The position numbers were made by a program, and so were the translations under genes. Positions 26,420 to 39,830 of a stretch of DNA of 61,804 nucleotides are shown here, one piece after another (the stretch's first letter is position 1; each line of letters begins with the position of its first letter). The DNA comes from Phoronis australis (taxonomy: Eukaryota > Phoronida > Phoronidae). The notes beneath the pieces are model-generated. The model saw nothing but the letters and a program-made list of their open reading frames with translations. It was not told where the DNA came from and searched no databases. The stretch lies in assembly GCA_002633005.1 (NCBI GenBank), contig NMRA01000028.1, positions 149,398 through 211,201 of the forward strand, in the 5' to 3' direction.

Positions 26420-26905
26420 TAAACAACTCAAGACCAAAATTTGTCACACCAGGATTTGTAATTTATCATGTCAAGACCATAATTTAACATGTCACGACAG
26501 AAAATTTTCAAGTCAGGATACCGCATGACCATCAGTTGTGTCTCTGTAATACTCAGCTGTATTCAAGTCTAACATGTCCAAGTGTACATGGGCTTCTGTT
26601 GTAAAGCATGGGGAGAAAATTTAACCTCATTGCCATGGTAATGTGACTGCCATGGTAATATGACTGACATGGTAAAGTGACTGCCATTGGCAAGACATTG
26701 TTGAATTCTAAGCCCTTGTGTACCTAATATCAACGTTACCACTTTGAGAAGTACGGTAAATGCTTGTGGATGGTCACGTGGTTACCTAGCATGAAAATTT
26801 TCTGGAGTCATTTTCTGTCTTGACATGCTAAATTACGGTCTTGAAGTGTTAAATTTTCGGTCGAGACTTCATGGTCTTCAGTTGCTTTGTGGTCTTGTAG
26901 AGTGA
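26420..26905. repeat. Inverted groups of short repeats flanking a 17-bp triplet
   Basis: The group at about 26425-26520 (CAAGACCAAAATTTG, ATGTCAAGACCATAATTTA) reappears inverted at about 26815-26905 (TGTCTTGACATGCTAAATT, CGGTCTTGAAGTG). Between them GCCATGGTAATGTGACT repeats three times with changes (26632-26690). Confidence 0.6.
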
Positions 26906-28123
26906 AACTAATGTTTTTGAATGTTTTTTAATTCTTGCAGAAGAGAACATTCTGGTTTAGAGGTATTTATTTTTGGTTCTGCAGAGTAAAAATGTTTTGG
27001 TCTATTTTTAAATCTTGCATAGAAAATATGTGTGCTGGAGTTCTTCCGCTTTGGAATTCCACAAAAAAGTTCTGTCCAGTGCTAATAAACATGGTTTATT
27101 TCTGCCCACCAGTGTTAAGTAGTTCAAAAATACGTCATCATGTGACGTTGTTCTTGATGTTTCCTGAGCAGTGATTGGATGCTGATTTACAAAAAGCCAT
27201 CAGATGTGAAAGGTACCGTGTACTGCACTATTTTGGAAGAAGCCCACAAAATTATGACAAACCTCACAGGGTACATTTTTAACCAAGAATGTAGTGTTTG
27301 TTTATACGGTAAACTCACTAAAGAAGATATCCACCATTTCAAGGTTGGTTAAATGATGAGCAATGATCCGGATATATTGGTGAATTTTGATTTTATACTC
27401 CAGTTTCATTAATGACAGATCAAGGCCCGAGGGTACAAACTCTCATTATAGTTCAAACAAATGGAGATACAATCAACAGAGAATTATTGTTTTTTGGCAA
27501 GAAGTGTGATACCGAGTGCTTCCGAAAAAAGGCTTAAAGCACCACTGTGAAAAATAAAACAAATTTATTGTTCATTTTGCTCTATCACCATTTTAATGCA
27601 ATATGAAAAATGAGTGATTAACAAACATACAGAATGTCAATAACAAGAAGTGCTGTGGTGATGCACCATGGAACTCATTATGAAGCACCAAAGGGGTCTA
27701 CAACAAGTACAAACCTTTTTGCATGGTAAAATGAGATTATTCAACACGCAGAATATCACAGTACATTAGAGTCCTAACATTATGGACCTTAGTTGGCAGC
27801 TGCAGCATCATTGTAAAATTTTAGTAATAGAAATAAAAATAATGGTAATTTAATAATTTTTGACGTTCACCATACAACTCAGCAAAACTTCAAAATGGCA
27901 AACCTTTAATTTAGCATTCAATATGGTTCAAATAATAAGTAAAATTACATATCATGTGATTTCTTAACAATGAAAAATTAGTGTAAAGAAATTTTAATCC
28001 GAACATTGTTAAACGCTTTGCACTGTCATCAAAAAGTACGTGGTACAGTTTTGAATAGATGTTGTGACACAAAGTAAGAAGCAAAACTTGTTATTACAGC
28101 AGTAGTCACACTTCATTTGTACC

Positions 28124-28291
28124 ATGGTGAGCAAATTCCAACAAACAGATATTAAATTAATGAAAGTATTAGACTATGTGACTGGAGCTGTTCCAAGAGG
28201 CAGAGCAATGGAAAATTTATTCAGAGGATCAAATGAGGTCCAGGATCAAGTTATTAACCTAGAGCTAGGTGTACAGCTGCCCTGCCTGTAA
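28124..28291 (+). CDS. Unrecognised 55-residue ORF (uncertain)
   Basis: ATG in a good context (ACCATGG) opens a 55-codon frame reading MVSKFQQTDIKLMKVLDYVT, then GAVPRGRAMENLFRGSN, ending TAA. Its composition looks more protein-like than neighbouring chance ORFs, and a TTATTACAG acceptor-like site precedes it. No family recognised. It sits in KLF intron 2 on the opposite strand and could be a nested small gene, an exon or chance. Confidence 0.2.
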   Translation: MVSKFQQTDIKLMKVLDYVTGAVPRGRAMENLFRGSNEVQDQVINLELGVQLPCL

Positions 28292-29278
28292 ATGCTTTGT
28301 AGGAATCACTGTTTTATGTAACAACCATTCAGCCAAAGGACACTGTTTGCATTCAAGTGCATTTGTACCTGACAGCCAGCCAATGAAACTGCAGCATGTT
28401 GTTACTGTAATGTATTGCATAATAAAACCAGGGGTAATGTCTATTGCCTGAAGGTCTATCCCAGACAGAATTTTGACATAGGTTATCTAACAAGATTTAT
28501 GTAACCTTCTAGGACTGATCAAGGTTCTTTAGCCCACTGGCCCATGGCAACTTTCTCATCCAGGTCAAAGGTCACAGAGTACCGCTTCTCCTGTTGACCA
28601 CTTCAAACATCTTTTTACCACAGTCTGTAGGGTTTGGTTTAATTAGAAGGGTTTGTTTTTAACAGCCTACGTCCAACCTAAAGGGATCTGATGCCACTAG
28701 CAGTTAGACATGCATCCTGACTTACCAGGCTTGTGTTTGATTTACTAGTACAAAATTGAACATTACCAAGAAAACAAATGTTTGAAAATTTAATGATCAA
28801 AGATTTGTTGACTGCTGACCTTTGCAAGTGGCTATCAAAATTATATGTGCATGGAACAAATATCAAAATCCTGACTTCAATCATGTTTCAAATGCATGAA
28901 ATGTCCATCCCTCACCTTCAAGACAGTTTGTCATCCATGAAATGTCTAAGTCCCACTCCTTCAGCCAGGGCATAATAACTGTTGTGCAATGCCTTGATTA
29001 AGCTCAAAATTACAAACAAAACTCAGTGGATAGTAAACAGTTTTCAAGAAAAATACTAAGTACCCATAAGCAGATAAAGTTGTTGAACAGACAAGATAAG
29101 TGCAATATTCAAAAGTGCACAACTTAACCTAACAAAGGGGCAAAATACAAAATCCCTCAACTCTAGCCAATACTGTCTAACTATTATCTCAATGACCTTC
29201 ACACTTGAAAGTCCCTCATACAACACATAACTCTTCACAAACGCAAGTAAAATAGGCAGTATAACTGAGCAAACTTAC

Positions 29279-29357
29279 CATCCACTCTCATTTCTTCATC
29301 ACTGTCTAATTTCTCTTTTTTGTTTAACGATAAGTCGACTGGTTCTGTTTGGACAGG
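29279..29357 (-). CDS. KLF coding exon 2 (CtBP-binding PVDLS motif)
   Basis: A 79-nt exon that begins in phase 0 after ATTTTCAG and reads PVQTEPVDLSLNKKEKLDSD then EEMRVD, donor G|GTAAGT. PVDLS with the flanking QTEPVDLSxNK is the CtBP corepressor-binding site of KLF3, KLF8 and KLF12, and is nearly identical to KLF12. This assigns the gene to that subgroup (repressors) rather than to KLF5/6/7, which finger 3 alone would leave open. Phases join exactly to exons 1 and 3. Confidence 0.93.
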
Positions 29358-32029
29358 CTGAAAATAATAAATAATATTACCAGGTAATATAGAATTTAAC
29401 TTATGTCAAAAAACCAGGTTCGTTTTGGTCTGTTTTTATTTGTTCAAAAATTAAAACCCACCAGAGACGAGATAATGATCCAGGATTGATTCTTTTTACT
29501 TACTGCAAGGCAAATCATGTGTTTCAAACCTTGCTTACCCTTGCTTATGTGCTTTTGTGCAGCTTTTAAAAACACACAAGGCTGAAATTGATGCGGGCAG
29601 ACGTTTTTCATCTAGCTGGTGACCACAGGTCTAAAAATGAATCAGGGAAATGAGTAGAGTCAACTATGTGTTCTTGGCCAAACCGGTTGCAAACATTATA
29701 TTAGAGATTAAAACAAGACGGTAGCACGAATTTAGGACATATCAAGGAGAGGTCCTAATTGAAGCCTCAGTTTTGAAATCAAATTCAAATAGACTGCAGT
29801 CATTTTAAAAATGGAAGGAAATCTACTTTAAAGTCCCTGTAAAATGGCCAAATGACTTTTAAACATGTTAGATACATGTATTATTGGTCAACACAAGAGT
29901 GTCATTTCTGTTTTTACTACTGACATTAACTAATTACCCTAATTACTATCATACAACCTCATCAGGAACCCCATTTAGTGCCGAAAGAAAACTTCATGTG
30001 GCAGTAGTACTAATCGACGCAAACAACTTGCACTAGAGCAACTTATCCCAGTTTTAAGAGGAGCGTCCATACACACATATCTGAAAACTAGGGTAAGATG
30101 GAAGTTGTCGCTCTGTGCGTGGCAATGAACGCCTAATGAGAGTACGGTACGCAAAAGAAAACCTGTCTGAAAGTGATAATTACTCCTTCCCTACCTCAGT
30201 TTTGGTGCCACACAGGAATTACAAGTGGCGCAAGTTACCCTAGAATAAGTTACCCCACCTTGAAAATGTGGAGTAAGTTGTCACAATAGGGTAAGTTGCA
30301 CTAGTTTAAATAGTTTCCAGATAGCACTCAAACCTAGCGACAACTCCTTTCGGGGGTAACTTGTTCTAGGGTGAGTCATTGTGTGGATGACACTTTAGTC
30401 GGACATGACCAGGGATTAGTCACCCTTAATCTACCATTAGTAAGAGAAAAAAGAGGATCAGTCCATCAGTACAGTCTAGGCATACAAACATGCAAGTTCT
30501 GGGGCCCCTTCTGCAACGCATGTGAAACCATTTGTGATCCGCAATTGAAACCTGGTGTGTTCACATGTTTTTACTAACAATGCATGAGTAGTGATGTCCG
30601 ACTTGCAAGGATTTCACCCCCCTCCCCCTTAGGAAACTTGCTATACAGAAGACAGCAGTGGAATTCCTTTGATGCAGTTGGTTGGCAGCATAAGTTCATG
30701 TATGTGTGTTACGTTAAACCACTTACTCCTGAGCAGTGAGACTTAGGTACATGCCTGCAACTCGGTGTAAGGTATCACCTATCATGAGAACACTGTAAGG
30801 ACACTTCTGGTATCAAATTTGAGACCAACAATGCCGCAGCAGCAACTGTGTTTTGTCCTCCATTTTCAAGATTAACTGTTTTTCATGTTTGTTTCACAGG
30901 TACAGATGTACTACAAAAAGTCCATAATACTGGTGATAAGGTTGCACTAGGGTTGAAAGTTTTGACAGAAGACCTCATACATGGTCTTCATCAGTGATAT
31001 GTCCTGTTGCAAACATACAATACAACAGGAAGGTATTGATGAACGCTTTAATAAACTATACATAAAATATACAAGCAAACACTTTGATTACAATTGAAAC
31101 CACCATCAGAACGGCTGCCAACAGACAGAATGATAGGCAATACTAGGACACTAGATATTCCATGTCTATACAGTGAATGAGACACATCTCCAATCAAAAG
31201 CATTTACGTTGCTCAATAACTACAGTTCCAGCCATGTGTCTTACCATCAGGTCAACTAAACTACAGTTCCAACCATGTGTCTTACCAAACAGTTATTTGT
31301 GCAGTCCTCCCATAATCCCTCTCTTCCCCTTAAAGCAGAAAGCCTGTTTGACTTTTTAGACCAACCTGTTGTAACTGAGATCACGTGGCATAGTCTTCTT
31401 AGTAATATTTAGCAAAAAGAAAGGTACATTGATAGCTAAACAATGGTATCGATAACAGGAAAGAAATTCATTTGATAAGGATGTTCTAAATGAGCTAACT
31501 TAGTTTCCTAAATTATTTCGTCTTTTGTTTTATGCAACTTTTGAGGTTTTCATGAAAATCATCAAAGTGCCATTTTTGATAGTCCCTCACGCAAAAATGG
31601 AACATTTTAAAATACATTCATAACAACGCTTTGCAGAAAGTGCCAAAAGCACAGTGTCTGAAAGCTTCATAGGAATCAACCATGTCTGAGATAATGTTCT
31701 GAAGTTAGCCAAATTTGGTCATTTTTCTACGGTTCTACATGACCAGCACATGGAAGGAATTCTGAGATCTAAGGCAAAACATATGGATTGAAACTATAGA
31801 TGTCCATAAAACCTGCAACATCCAAGCTGCTCTTAATTACCTCACTCGCAACATTTTTAGTGAACTGAGTTAGCAGCAGTTAATGTGCTATACAAGCAAA
31901 TATTTTCACTCACATTTCAGTTTCATGTGTGTGGCTACTCTGCTCACTTCACAATAATATGAAAATGTCCACAACTTGGCTTTCAGTTTTCAAGTTAGAG
32001 TAGCAGTACACTTTTCGATTCAATACTGC

Positions 32030-32403
32030 ATTTTTAATTTTAATACTACACCATATGTTTCAAAACTATACCACTACATTTCAATATCACACCCGTATGT
32101 TTCACTGCTACAGCACTTTGTTTCAATACTACACAGTTTAGTTTCAATACTGCACCACTACATTTCAATAGTACACCACTATGTTTGAATACTACACCAA
32201 TATGCTTCAATACAACACAAGTATATTTCAATATTACACCTGGACCACTATGTTTCAATATTATACCAGTATGTTCCAATGCTATACCACTTTGTTTCAA
32301 TACTACACCGATAAGTTTCATTACTAGGCGACTACATTTCAATATTACACCACTATGCTGCAAGACTTCACCAGTATGTGTTAATACCACACCAATATAT
32401 TTC
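32030..32403. repeat. 21-bp minisatellite, about 17 units
   Basis: Units of exactly 21 bp, GTTTCAATACTACACCACTA plus T, heavily diverged. One unit has a 6-bp insertion (near 32237). Because 21 is a multiple of three, open frames persist on both strands. The minus ORF (32046-32390, 114 residues) is a run of heptads such as VVLKHSG and VILKCSG. Confidence 0.9.
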
Positions 32404-33063
32404 CTATTCCTAGCATAACCAGCAGTAGGAACCTTCCTTTGAATTGATTTACAAAATATGTACTTAGTTATTGTTAATGTGCATGCTGCTTGATAATAGG
32501 CCAGAGTAGACAGTCCTTAATAAAAAGCTATGAGGAAATCAAGCTGCATAATCTAATCGATATTAACAAAGCCACCATTGACATGTCAGTGCCCACATAA
32601 GGGTTACAATAGGCAGCACAGCCAGAGGGGAACAAAGAATGAAAGCTCATGTCTTGAAATCAATAGTTGGACAGGTTGGCCATGTGGTTGCATCATGTTT
32701 GAATGTTAAGAGTTGTATGGTCATATATTACCCCAGAGAGAGTGAGAAGCAAAGAGCATGCTTCAAAACACAGAATACAAATACGTGAAATCCACCAGGC
32801 AAATGTAAACATTTCAAAACTTCTTCTCTGCCAAAACTTGACAAAGTTGACATTTATAGTTGGTTTGATCTTGGCAAAAATCTCAGCAAAATTATATGAG
32901 TTCAGGATCAGAAAGGAAGTGCTCCTCAAGTGAGGTATGAGCGACAAAATTCAGACAGCTGTAGGCCAAATTCCACATGAGCTGAGCTATCTTTATCAGG
33001 CAGTGAACTTGTTTGTCACTAACACAGAAATGGTGAGGTCAGGGGGCAGGAAGACCAGCCTCC

Positions 33064-33204
33064 CGTTCAGTAACGCTAGGACCTAGCTTAAAAGCAAGAC
33101 TTTGCGAGATTACGCGAGATATTGCCATGTATTTTAAACAAGAGCATGTGACCTTGACTAGCTTTTGGCTAGGTCCTAGCGTAAGTCCTAGCGTCTACTG
33201 AACG
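33064..33204. mobile_element. 141-bp MITE-like fold-back
   Basis: Begins CGTTCAGTAACGCTAGGACC and ends with the inverse (GCGTCTACTGAACG). Internal CTAGGTCCTAGCG repeats make long imperfect hairpin arms. No target duplication is visible. Confidence 0.75.
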
Positions 33205-34006
33205 CAAGCCAGAGGAATACTACAGAAGGCAGCCACCACCTAACAGCAGGGTGTCCAAGATAAACATGACAGAAGTTGCAAATTAATAACAATTATGTTT
33301 AGTTCAGACAATCACAATTCCACCTCATTAGTGATGATTTCAGCAATTCCAAAAACTGAAAAACCATTGATGTGTTGTAATTTATTAAAAAGTTGAAACC
33401 CCAATTTTGCAAAATAAAATTTCTATCTTCAAATCCTTTCTGTCTTTAACCACAGCGAATGATTGGTGCACCCAAGGACCACCGTACACCACTTCACTTA
33501 CTTCTTTTATTCCCCATCACAAGGACAGTTTCAAAACCAAATGTCATTACTGGCTCACTTTCATTTTCATTCATAGAAAAGCTACAGTTAATTATTAATC
33601 CCTGCACTTATTGCTTACTGAGGTATTGTAACAATATAAAACAACATGCCTGTCAACTTGTACACTGTGCTCTCAGGTAATCACCTGTCAAATTTTTCCT
33701 AGCCCAGAAATCACACCCATTTTGACTAAGAAACAATTTGAGACAAAAATATAAGTGGAATAAATCAAAAGTTGTTTTATTGACAGAAGGCGGGTTAACA
33801 CATGATTTAACAACCTACCATGTGACCTATGACCTTGTTTTCCATTTAGCAAAACATAAATAACAGGTCAAAGACACTTTCGATAATGCAATCTCTTATT
33901 TTAACTATCAAGGAATAATTTAACTTTAAATGAAAAAATAATTTTAAACTCTCAAGTTAAATTCATTTTTAAGTGAATTCTATAATTATCCTCATAATTC
34001 ATTTAA

Positions 34007-34684
34007 GGTTATCTAGGACCTTAATACACGACCTCAACTCTTAAGAAAAACGTCGAAAAAACTATGCTTTGTCAACCATTAATAGTATACATTTTCTGAA
34101 AGGAAAAAGGTTGAGCAATTTAAAAGTTTGCTTCTTAAAACTATGTTTTTGTTATTGTCGCGTGACCATATTGTCAAATTTTTATGTACAAAAAGCTACA
34201 TTCATAGCAAAATAACCCCCCGATGATTTTACATGAACTTTTTTCAAATGAAAACTTTTAATTACGTTATGTCTCAAAAACGCTGTTAGGGTTTTGCTTT
34301 AAAATCCCTGGATTTTGCATATCAAGCGTTATATGAAAAAATGCCTCATGTTTTGCAAGTAAATTTGGCATAAAACCCAAACTAAGTGAATAATCAAAAA
34401 TTCCTAACAGTGTTTTTGAGACATAACGTAAACCTTTCATTTAAAAGTTCTAATAAAATCAGCTCGAGGTTATTTTGCTATGAATGTACATTTCTTGCAC
34501 ATGAAAACTGGACTTAAAAAACATGGTCATGTGACAATAATTAAGATGTAGTGGTAAGAAGCACAATTTAAGAATCCTAGATAAAAGTACATATTCAGAA
34601 AATATATACTTTTAATGGTTGACAAAGCATTTTTTTTTGATATTCGACTTAAGGTTGAAGTCGGGTTTTAAGGTCCAGATAACC
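34007..34684. mobile_element. 678-bp fold-back element flanked by TTAA
   Basis: TTAA on both sides (34003-34006, 34685-34688) of ends GGTTATCTAGGACCTTAA and its inverse. The arms continue as an imperfect inverted repeat for about 300 bp: ACGTTATGTCTCAAAAACGC at 34264 pairs with the inverse at 34411, and TTCATAGCAAAATAACC with GGTTATTTTGCTATGAA. TTAA targets occur in piggyBac and Kolobok elements. A related end (AAGGTTATGTAGGACC) lies at 39269. Confidence 0.8.
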
Positions 34685-37600
34685 TTAAATTTTACAGCTG
34701 AGAAATAAAATAAAAAAACAAGAAACAAAAACATGAAATTTTGCTACATATTTCATCAAAAATGCAGCTCAGTTCCAGCAGTGGCATTCTTCATCTAACA
34801 CAGTAATCCTCCTAAAATTCCTGAATGGAGTAAACAGATGTAACCCCAGTAATTCATACTGAAACCATGCCAGCTCTGACGATAACAGGAAATGCCAAGC
34901 CTGTGCACTATCAATATGGCTTTACCCCCACTGGCCTACAAGGAAATAAATTACCAGGACAAAAATGTCAATTAAATCTAATCTAGGTCTTGAAAATTCA
35001 ACCTTTAAGTGAAGCTAGAAACTGTAACACATAACCCACAAACTTAAGATCCGCAGTGAACCTTTGTTGGTTCAGCCTGAAAGACCAAGGCCTACTAAGC
35101 CACACAGCACAATAGAGTAAGCACACAAAGAGCTCACATGATTCTCTAAGGACACCATTTCATATTTATAACTGAGGAGATTTTGATCAAATACAAAAGC
35201 TGAACAAGTAGTGTACATACATAGTAATAGTTCCATCTGGGCCAAGATCGGCCGTGGTCGTGGTTGAGATGATGTCTGTGAATATAATCCATATGCACTG
35301 CATACTTCATGTCTGCAGTGTAACTTCAACTGTTGTCCAAATGATTACCAACAGTTGGCACTAACACAGGAGTTCTGTTCATGGACACACCTCTAATGCA
35401 TATACAATATGTGAGCCAGTCCATTTGCCAATGGGGTTAACTGCATACACCACACCCAGTCACACCTAATTGGAACAGTCCATTATCACAGTCTGCTGGC
35501 TGTTGAAGTAGGACAAAAACTACACAGGAGATGTGTTTGTTCTTACCCAATGACAACAAAGGCTGTTCAGTGAATGCTTATGCTGAATGCTGATAAAAAC
35601 TGGGTTGGTCATGGCTAAAAATAATCTTTCTATTTTTAAAACAGCGGTATAAAGTGAACATAAAACCAGTAGTTTTAAAACCAAATACTCTATCATCAAT
35701 GCATTAAATTAGTAGGACAGAGACAAGGAGGTCATGTGACCATCAAGTCTGCTAACTACATAGCCGCAAAAGAATGACTTTGATCAAGGTCGAGATAATT
35801 GTGGCTGACCCATGACAATTCAAAACTTTGCCACATACATTTTAATAGGCAATATCATCTCCGTTCATGATTGGAATGAAGAAGACCTTAATTGCTGTAA
35901 TAAGAATCACGATAACTTCCCGAGGGAAATACATATCTTGAAAAGTCAAGTCCGTGAATCTTCCACACTGTGCATGTCCGCATTTCTGATGGTAATACTC
36001 AGAGGAATTTTGGTAAGAATAAAATTAGTTGACTTAAACATATTTTGCGACTATGTTCTGCTAGAGGTGTATTTGTTGTGTTTTTGATAATTGTTTAAGT
36101 GAGTTGGCGATTCCTTGTGTGATCAGTTCTACCAGTTATAATCTTCATGACAGTGATATTAAATGACCGGTTGAGACATGCTGTGATATAAAAAATTTAA
36201 ATAATGTTGACAATGTAGTAACTTGTCAAAACAAGGTAAATGGTGGTTTTAAATACTTATCTCTTCAGACACCCTTATCCTGGCTATCTCTCTCAATGAG
36301 ATGAAATATACAAGAGGCCCTCCCTAACAATACAATTACAGAAACTCCCAATCTAATATAATTTTTTATTTAAATCTTAACAGGAATACCACGTAAATTA
36401 GAATTAAGTAGTAATAAGATCCAGTGTGAGAGACCATAGTTTTAAAAACTAATCATCTCTATGGTATAAAAAGAGCCAGATTTTATCTCCAACATCAAAA
36501 TTCAATTGTTCCGCTCTTCAAAACAAAAAATACACCCAAAATTAACAAATTTACAGAACATCTTGGAAATGTGCTCAGTTCTACTAATGTGTATTCAGAG
36601 ATCGAATAACCACAAAGAAGCCAGTGGATGATGGACTACAGTTCCCAAGAGGACTAGTAGAAAAGACCCCATGTTATTCAGCAATGGCAGTCCAAAGAAA
36701 TCTGACATAGGAATGTGGGAGCTGAGTGAGGAGAAAGCAAACAAATATAAAGAAGGGACAGTCCCTAGAGGAAACAGTGTGACACGTTGACACCTGTAAC
36801 CCCGCCTCCTAAACAAAATTCTTTGGTAGAGAGAAGAAGGCTGGGTCATTAAAGTAGGACAATGATATATAAGGAGAGGGGTGGCAAGCGCACACCTTTC
36901 TTGTCTTTACCTGTCAATGTTAGGTGATACTTATCAAGACAGTGGTATCTTAGAGTCACATGACATAGTTTAAGGTGCAGCAATTGTTGGGCCACAGCTG
37001 ATAACAATAATCAGACGATTCCAGGTAACATGATGACTAATATCCAGTATGATCAGCCATCAATTTTATCAGGCTATTTTTTTATCAAGCACAAAAGCAG
37101 ATTTTCATTAAATTCAAATGAGCCCAACCAGTTAAAATAAATAGTCAGCACTAACTGTCACAATCAAGTACATAAGTAAGCCAAGGCTTGCATTAGACAA
37201 CAACGAACACTGACTCTACCACAAGCACTTATGCGCAATGCGCATGTGAAATACATCTATATTTAAAAGTATGTACGATTATTAACTGGGAAAAGCATAA
37301 TTAAAACGTATATTTGCTTCAGAGGCGTCGATCGTTCCAGCCAGGTAAAAGACCCCTAAGTGAACAAATATTTTGAACAATTCATTACTGTTTTTATAAC
37401 TACGCCCCTGGAGGAGTACGCTATGCCATGGCTGGGTCATCTTTTATATACTGTCAAAACTAGATTTCAATATGTAACCAGAGTTTGAGCCCCACAATAT
37501 TGAGTACAATACCAGCACTAGAAAACTGAGTCAATATTTGACAGATATCTGCTCCTCTGATGTCACAAAAAACAGCATATTGCTACAGCCAACCCTGGGG

Positions 37601-38374
37601 GCACCCAGGCCCTGTGTTCTGGGTTCAATAGATTCTCCAGTTTATGTGATCACTATGACCTGCTGCCTCGAGCAGGTTCCCTTGTTCTCTTTATTTTTTT
37701 CAACAATGTGTTAACAATCTTTTGTTAGGTATTCAAATGCACAATTTTCAGGACTAGTGCAACTTATAGAGAATATGCAAACCTTTACAAAACATGAGGA
37801 AATAATAATTCAGGCAGAATAATATGTGTTTCACCTCAGGCAAATTGCATGTAGCACAGAGATGACTAACAACTGTATACTCTTGCTGTATAGTTCAACG
37901 GCTTGTCGCCTACATCATGGCTAAAGAAAAAAATGATTCTGTAATCTCAATAAATAACTTAAAACATCTCGTAAATGAGGCCACATGGAAATGTCTGTCT
38001 GGTATTGGAAACAAATTTTTAAGTCACATAAATAGGGCGAAGTCATCTGTTCATACCTGGAGAAACAGATGCCAAACATAGTGAACAACCTAATGCCAGC
38101 ACTGGGTGACAATGTTACTCAAAACCAACTCAGAATCGAGCTTAAATTAGGATTCCCATGAATCAGTTTGAAGCATTTTACTAAAATTGCCAAATGACAG
38201 ATCAGAGATGCAAGTTCATTAACAAATATAAACAAAATAAGAACTTGTGTATGGTAATTTATTGTTCCTTTGTATTTTCTAAAAACAATTGTTCATTTGT
38301 TGACTTTGAAACCACGGAATTAATAAGGAAGAAAGAGCTGCAGCCGGAGGCAATGTAATTAACCAAAACAGTAC

Positions 38375-38480
38375 TAGGGTGTCTTTGATCAATGAGGCAG
38401 ATTTCGAGGTAGGCAAACCAGTCGAGTTCGCGGCCCAATCTCGGCCAGTGAGGGTGTCAGATTCTTTTCATGCCAGACAG
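38375..38480. repeat. Repeat segment, uninterrupted copy
   Basis: GGGTGTCTTTGATCAATG..GCAGATTTC runs directly on to CCCAATCTC..GATTCTTTTCATG. The same sequence near 48345-48975 is split by an inserted MITE after GCAGATTTC, so this copy shows the empty site. Confidence 0.65.
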
Positions 38481-38875
38481 GCTCATGACTAGCCACCAAC
38501 GGGGTATAAAGGAATTTTTTCTGGCATAAAATGTGGGAAAACTTTACATGATAGAATCCAAAAATATTCCAGTTTCAGAGGAAACCAAAACCACCACTAA
38601 AGTAAATTTCCAATCATCAATGCCTACCTGTGGAGATAATCAATGCATACCTGTGGAAATAATCATATTGTAATACTGCAATTATTTCACACAAAATAAT
38701 TACCAAAATTTACATTTTCCATTCTTTAAAGGCTGATGGGACCATTAGCAAATGTTGCTCCATAACACCTGCTAGTTATCAACTAAAATTTTTTAATCTA
38801 TATTTCTGTGGAGAAATTTGATAAGAATTTTACTGACGTTGAGCGTGACATAAGGTAAAGAATTGTCACACATCA

Positions 38876-39164
38876 AAAATATTGTGCATACTCACTTGGA
38901 TTTGAAGTGACAGCGAGCAACGCAACTGATACAAAATATTGTGATTACTCACTTGAATTTGAATTGAGAACCAGCAATACTACTGATACAAAATATTGTG
39001 CATACTCACTTGGATTTGAATTGAGAGCCAGCAATACTACTGATACAAAATATTGTGCATACTCACTTGTATTTGAATTGACAACCAGCAATACTACTGA
39101 TAAAAAATATTGTGCATACTCACTTGGATTTGAATTGAGAGCCAGCAAGTTCACTACTGATACA
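38876..39164. repeat. 57-bp tandem repeat, five units
   Basis: Five units starting AAAATATTGTGCATACTCAC and ending near ACTACTGATAC. The period is 57 bp, a multiple of three, so a 94-codon frame (38907-39191) reads as 19-residue units (TKYCAYSLGFELRASNTTD). No start context, splice or family evidence for a gene. Confidence 0.9.
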
Positions 39165-39719
39165 GTCAAACATACATCCGTCACTTCCTAATACACACTT
39201 GAATCCAAATTTGGATCTGACTTTTGTCTTCCTAAACTAATAATTTCCAAATGTACACCCCAGCCTTAAGGTTATGTAGGACCATAGAAATATGTCCAAT
39301 ATTGCACGGGAATATCGTACCTCAAAAACGGCTGTTTAGATTCACATGAAACTTTCAGATATTAACCTTTACCATAAAAACACACTGTTCTCCAAAACAC
39401 TGTTACGAATTGTCTCAATATGTCTCACTTTTACATGAGGGACTAACAAAAAATGGGACTGATATAATTTTGATGAAAGAATTTTCAGGTTGCATAAAAT
39501 AAAAATAAAGCAATAATTAAGAAAACAATTCAAACATAGATTTTGAGATTTTATCTACAACATTTATAGAATATGAAATGTATAATAAAAAATGATTGCA
39601 GGCAGTCTGGTACACGTTGTACCAAATGTGCGCAGGCCACACATGTGGGCCCACTGATCACCTGGAATCATTTTTATGCTTTATTAACACTATATAGTTA
39701 AAACCGAGCTGAGGAGCTA

Positions 39720-39830
39720 GAAACCTGACGCAAGGGTCTAGCAGTGTGGGACTCAAACCCACGACCACGAGTAAAGAAAGCGGGCACCTATCACACACTT
39801 AGGCAGGGCCACACTGCCTCCTCAGTATAT
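39720..39830 (-). repeat. tRNA-like module (possible SINE)
   Basis: On the minus strand GTGGGTTTGAGTCCCACAC is a good B-box stem-loop, preceded by GGCAGTGTGGCCCTGCC. It does not fold as a complete tRNA by eye. Confidence 0.4.

Larger units (their letters stand above)
19498..29278 (-). other. KLF intron 2 (9.8 kb, repeat-rich)
   Basis: Contains two terminal-inverted-repeat elements at 19923-20427 and about 20461-21016, an irregular GTGAGAAT-rich stretch (about 21230-21640), a MITE-like repeat (about 22150-22510), a tRNA-like relic (23932-24002), a 17-bp duplication GGCCCTGTTATTAGGTC near 25154, a 33-bp minisatellite (25887-26195) and inverted units near 26420-26905. No recognisable coding exon was found. 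Confidence 0.65.

Noticed and set aside
32030-32403. Regular 21-bp repeats as a CRISPR-like array
   Set aside because: Units are contiguous with no spacers, and the DNA is from an animal genome.
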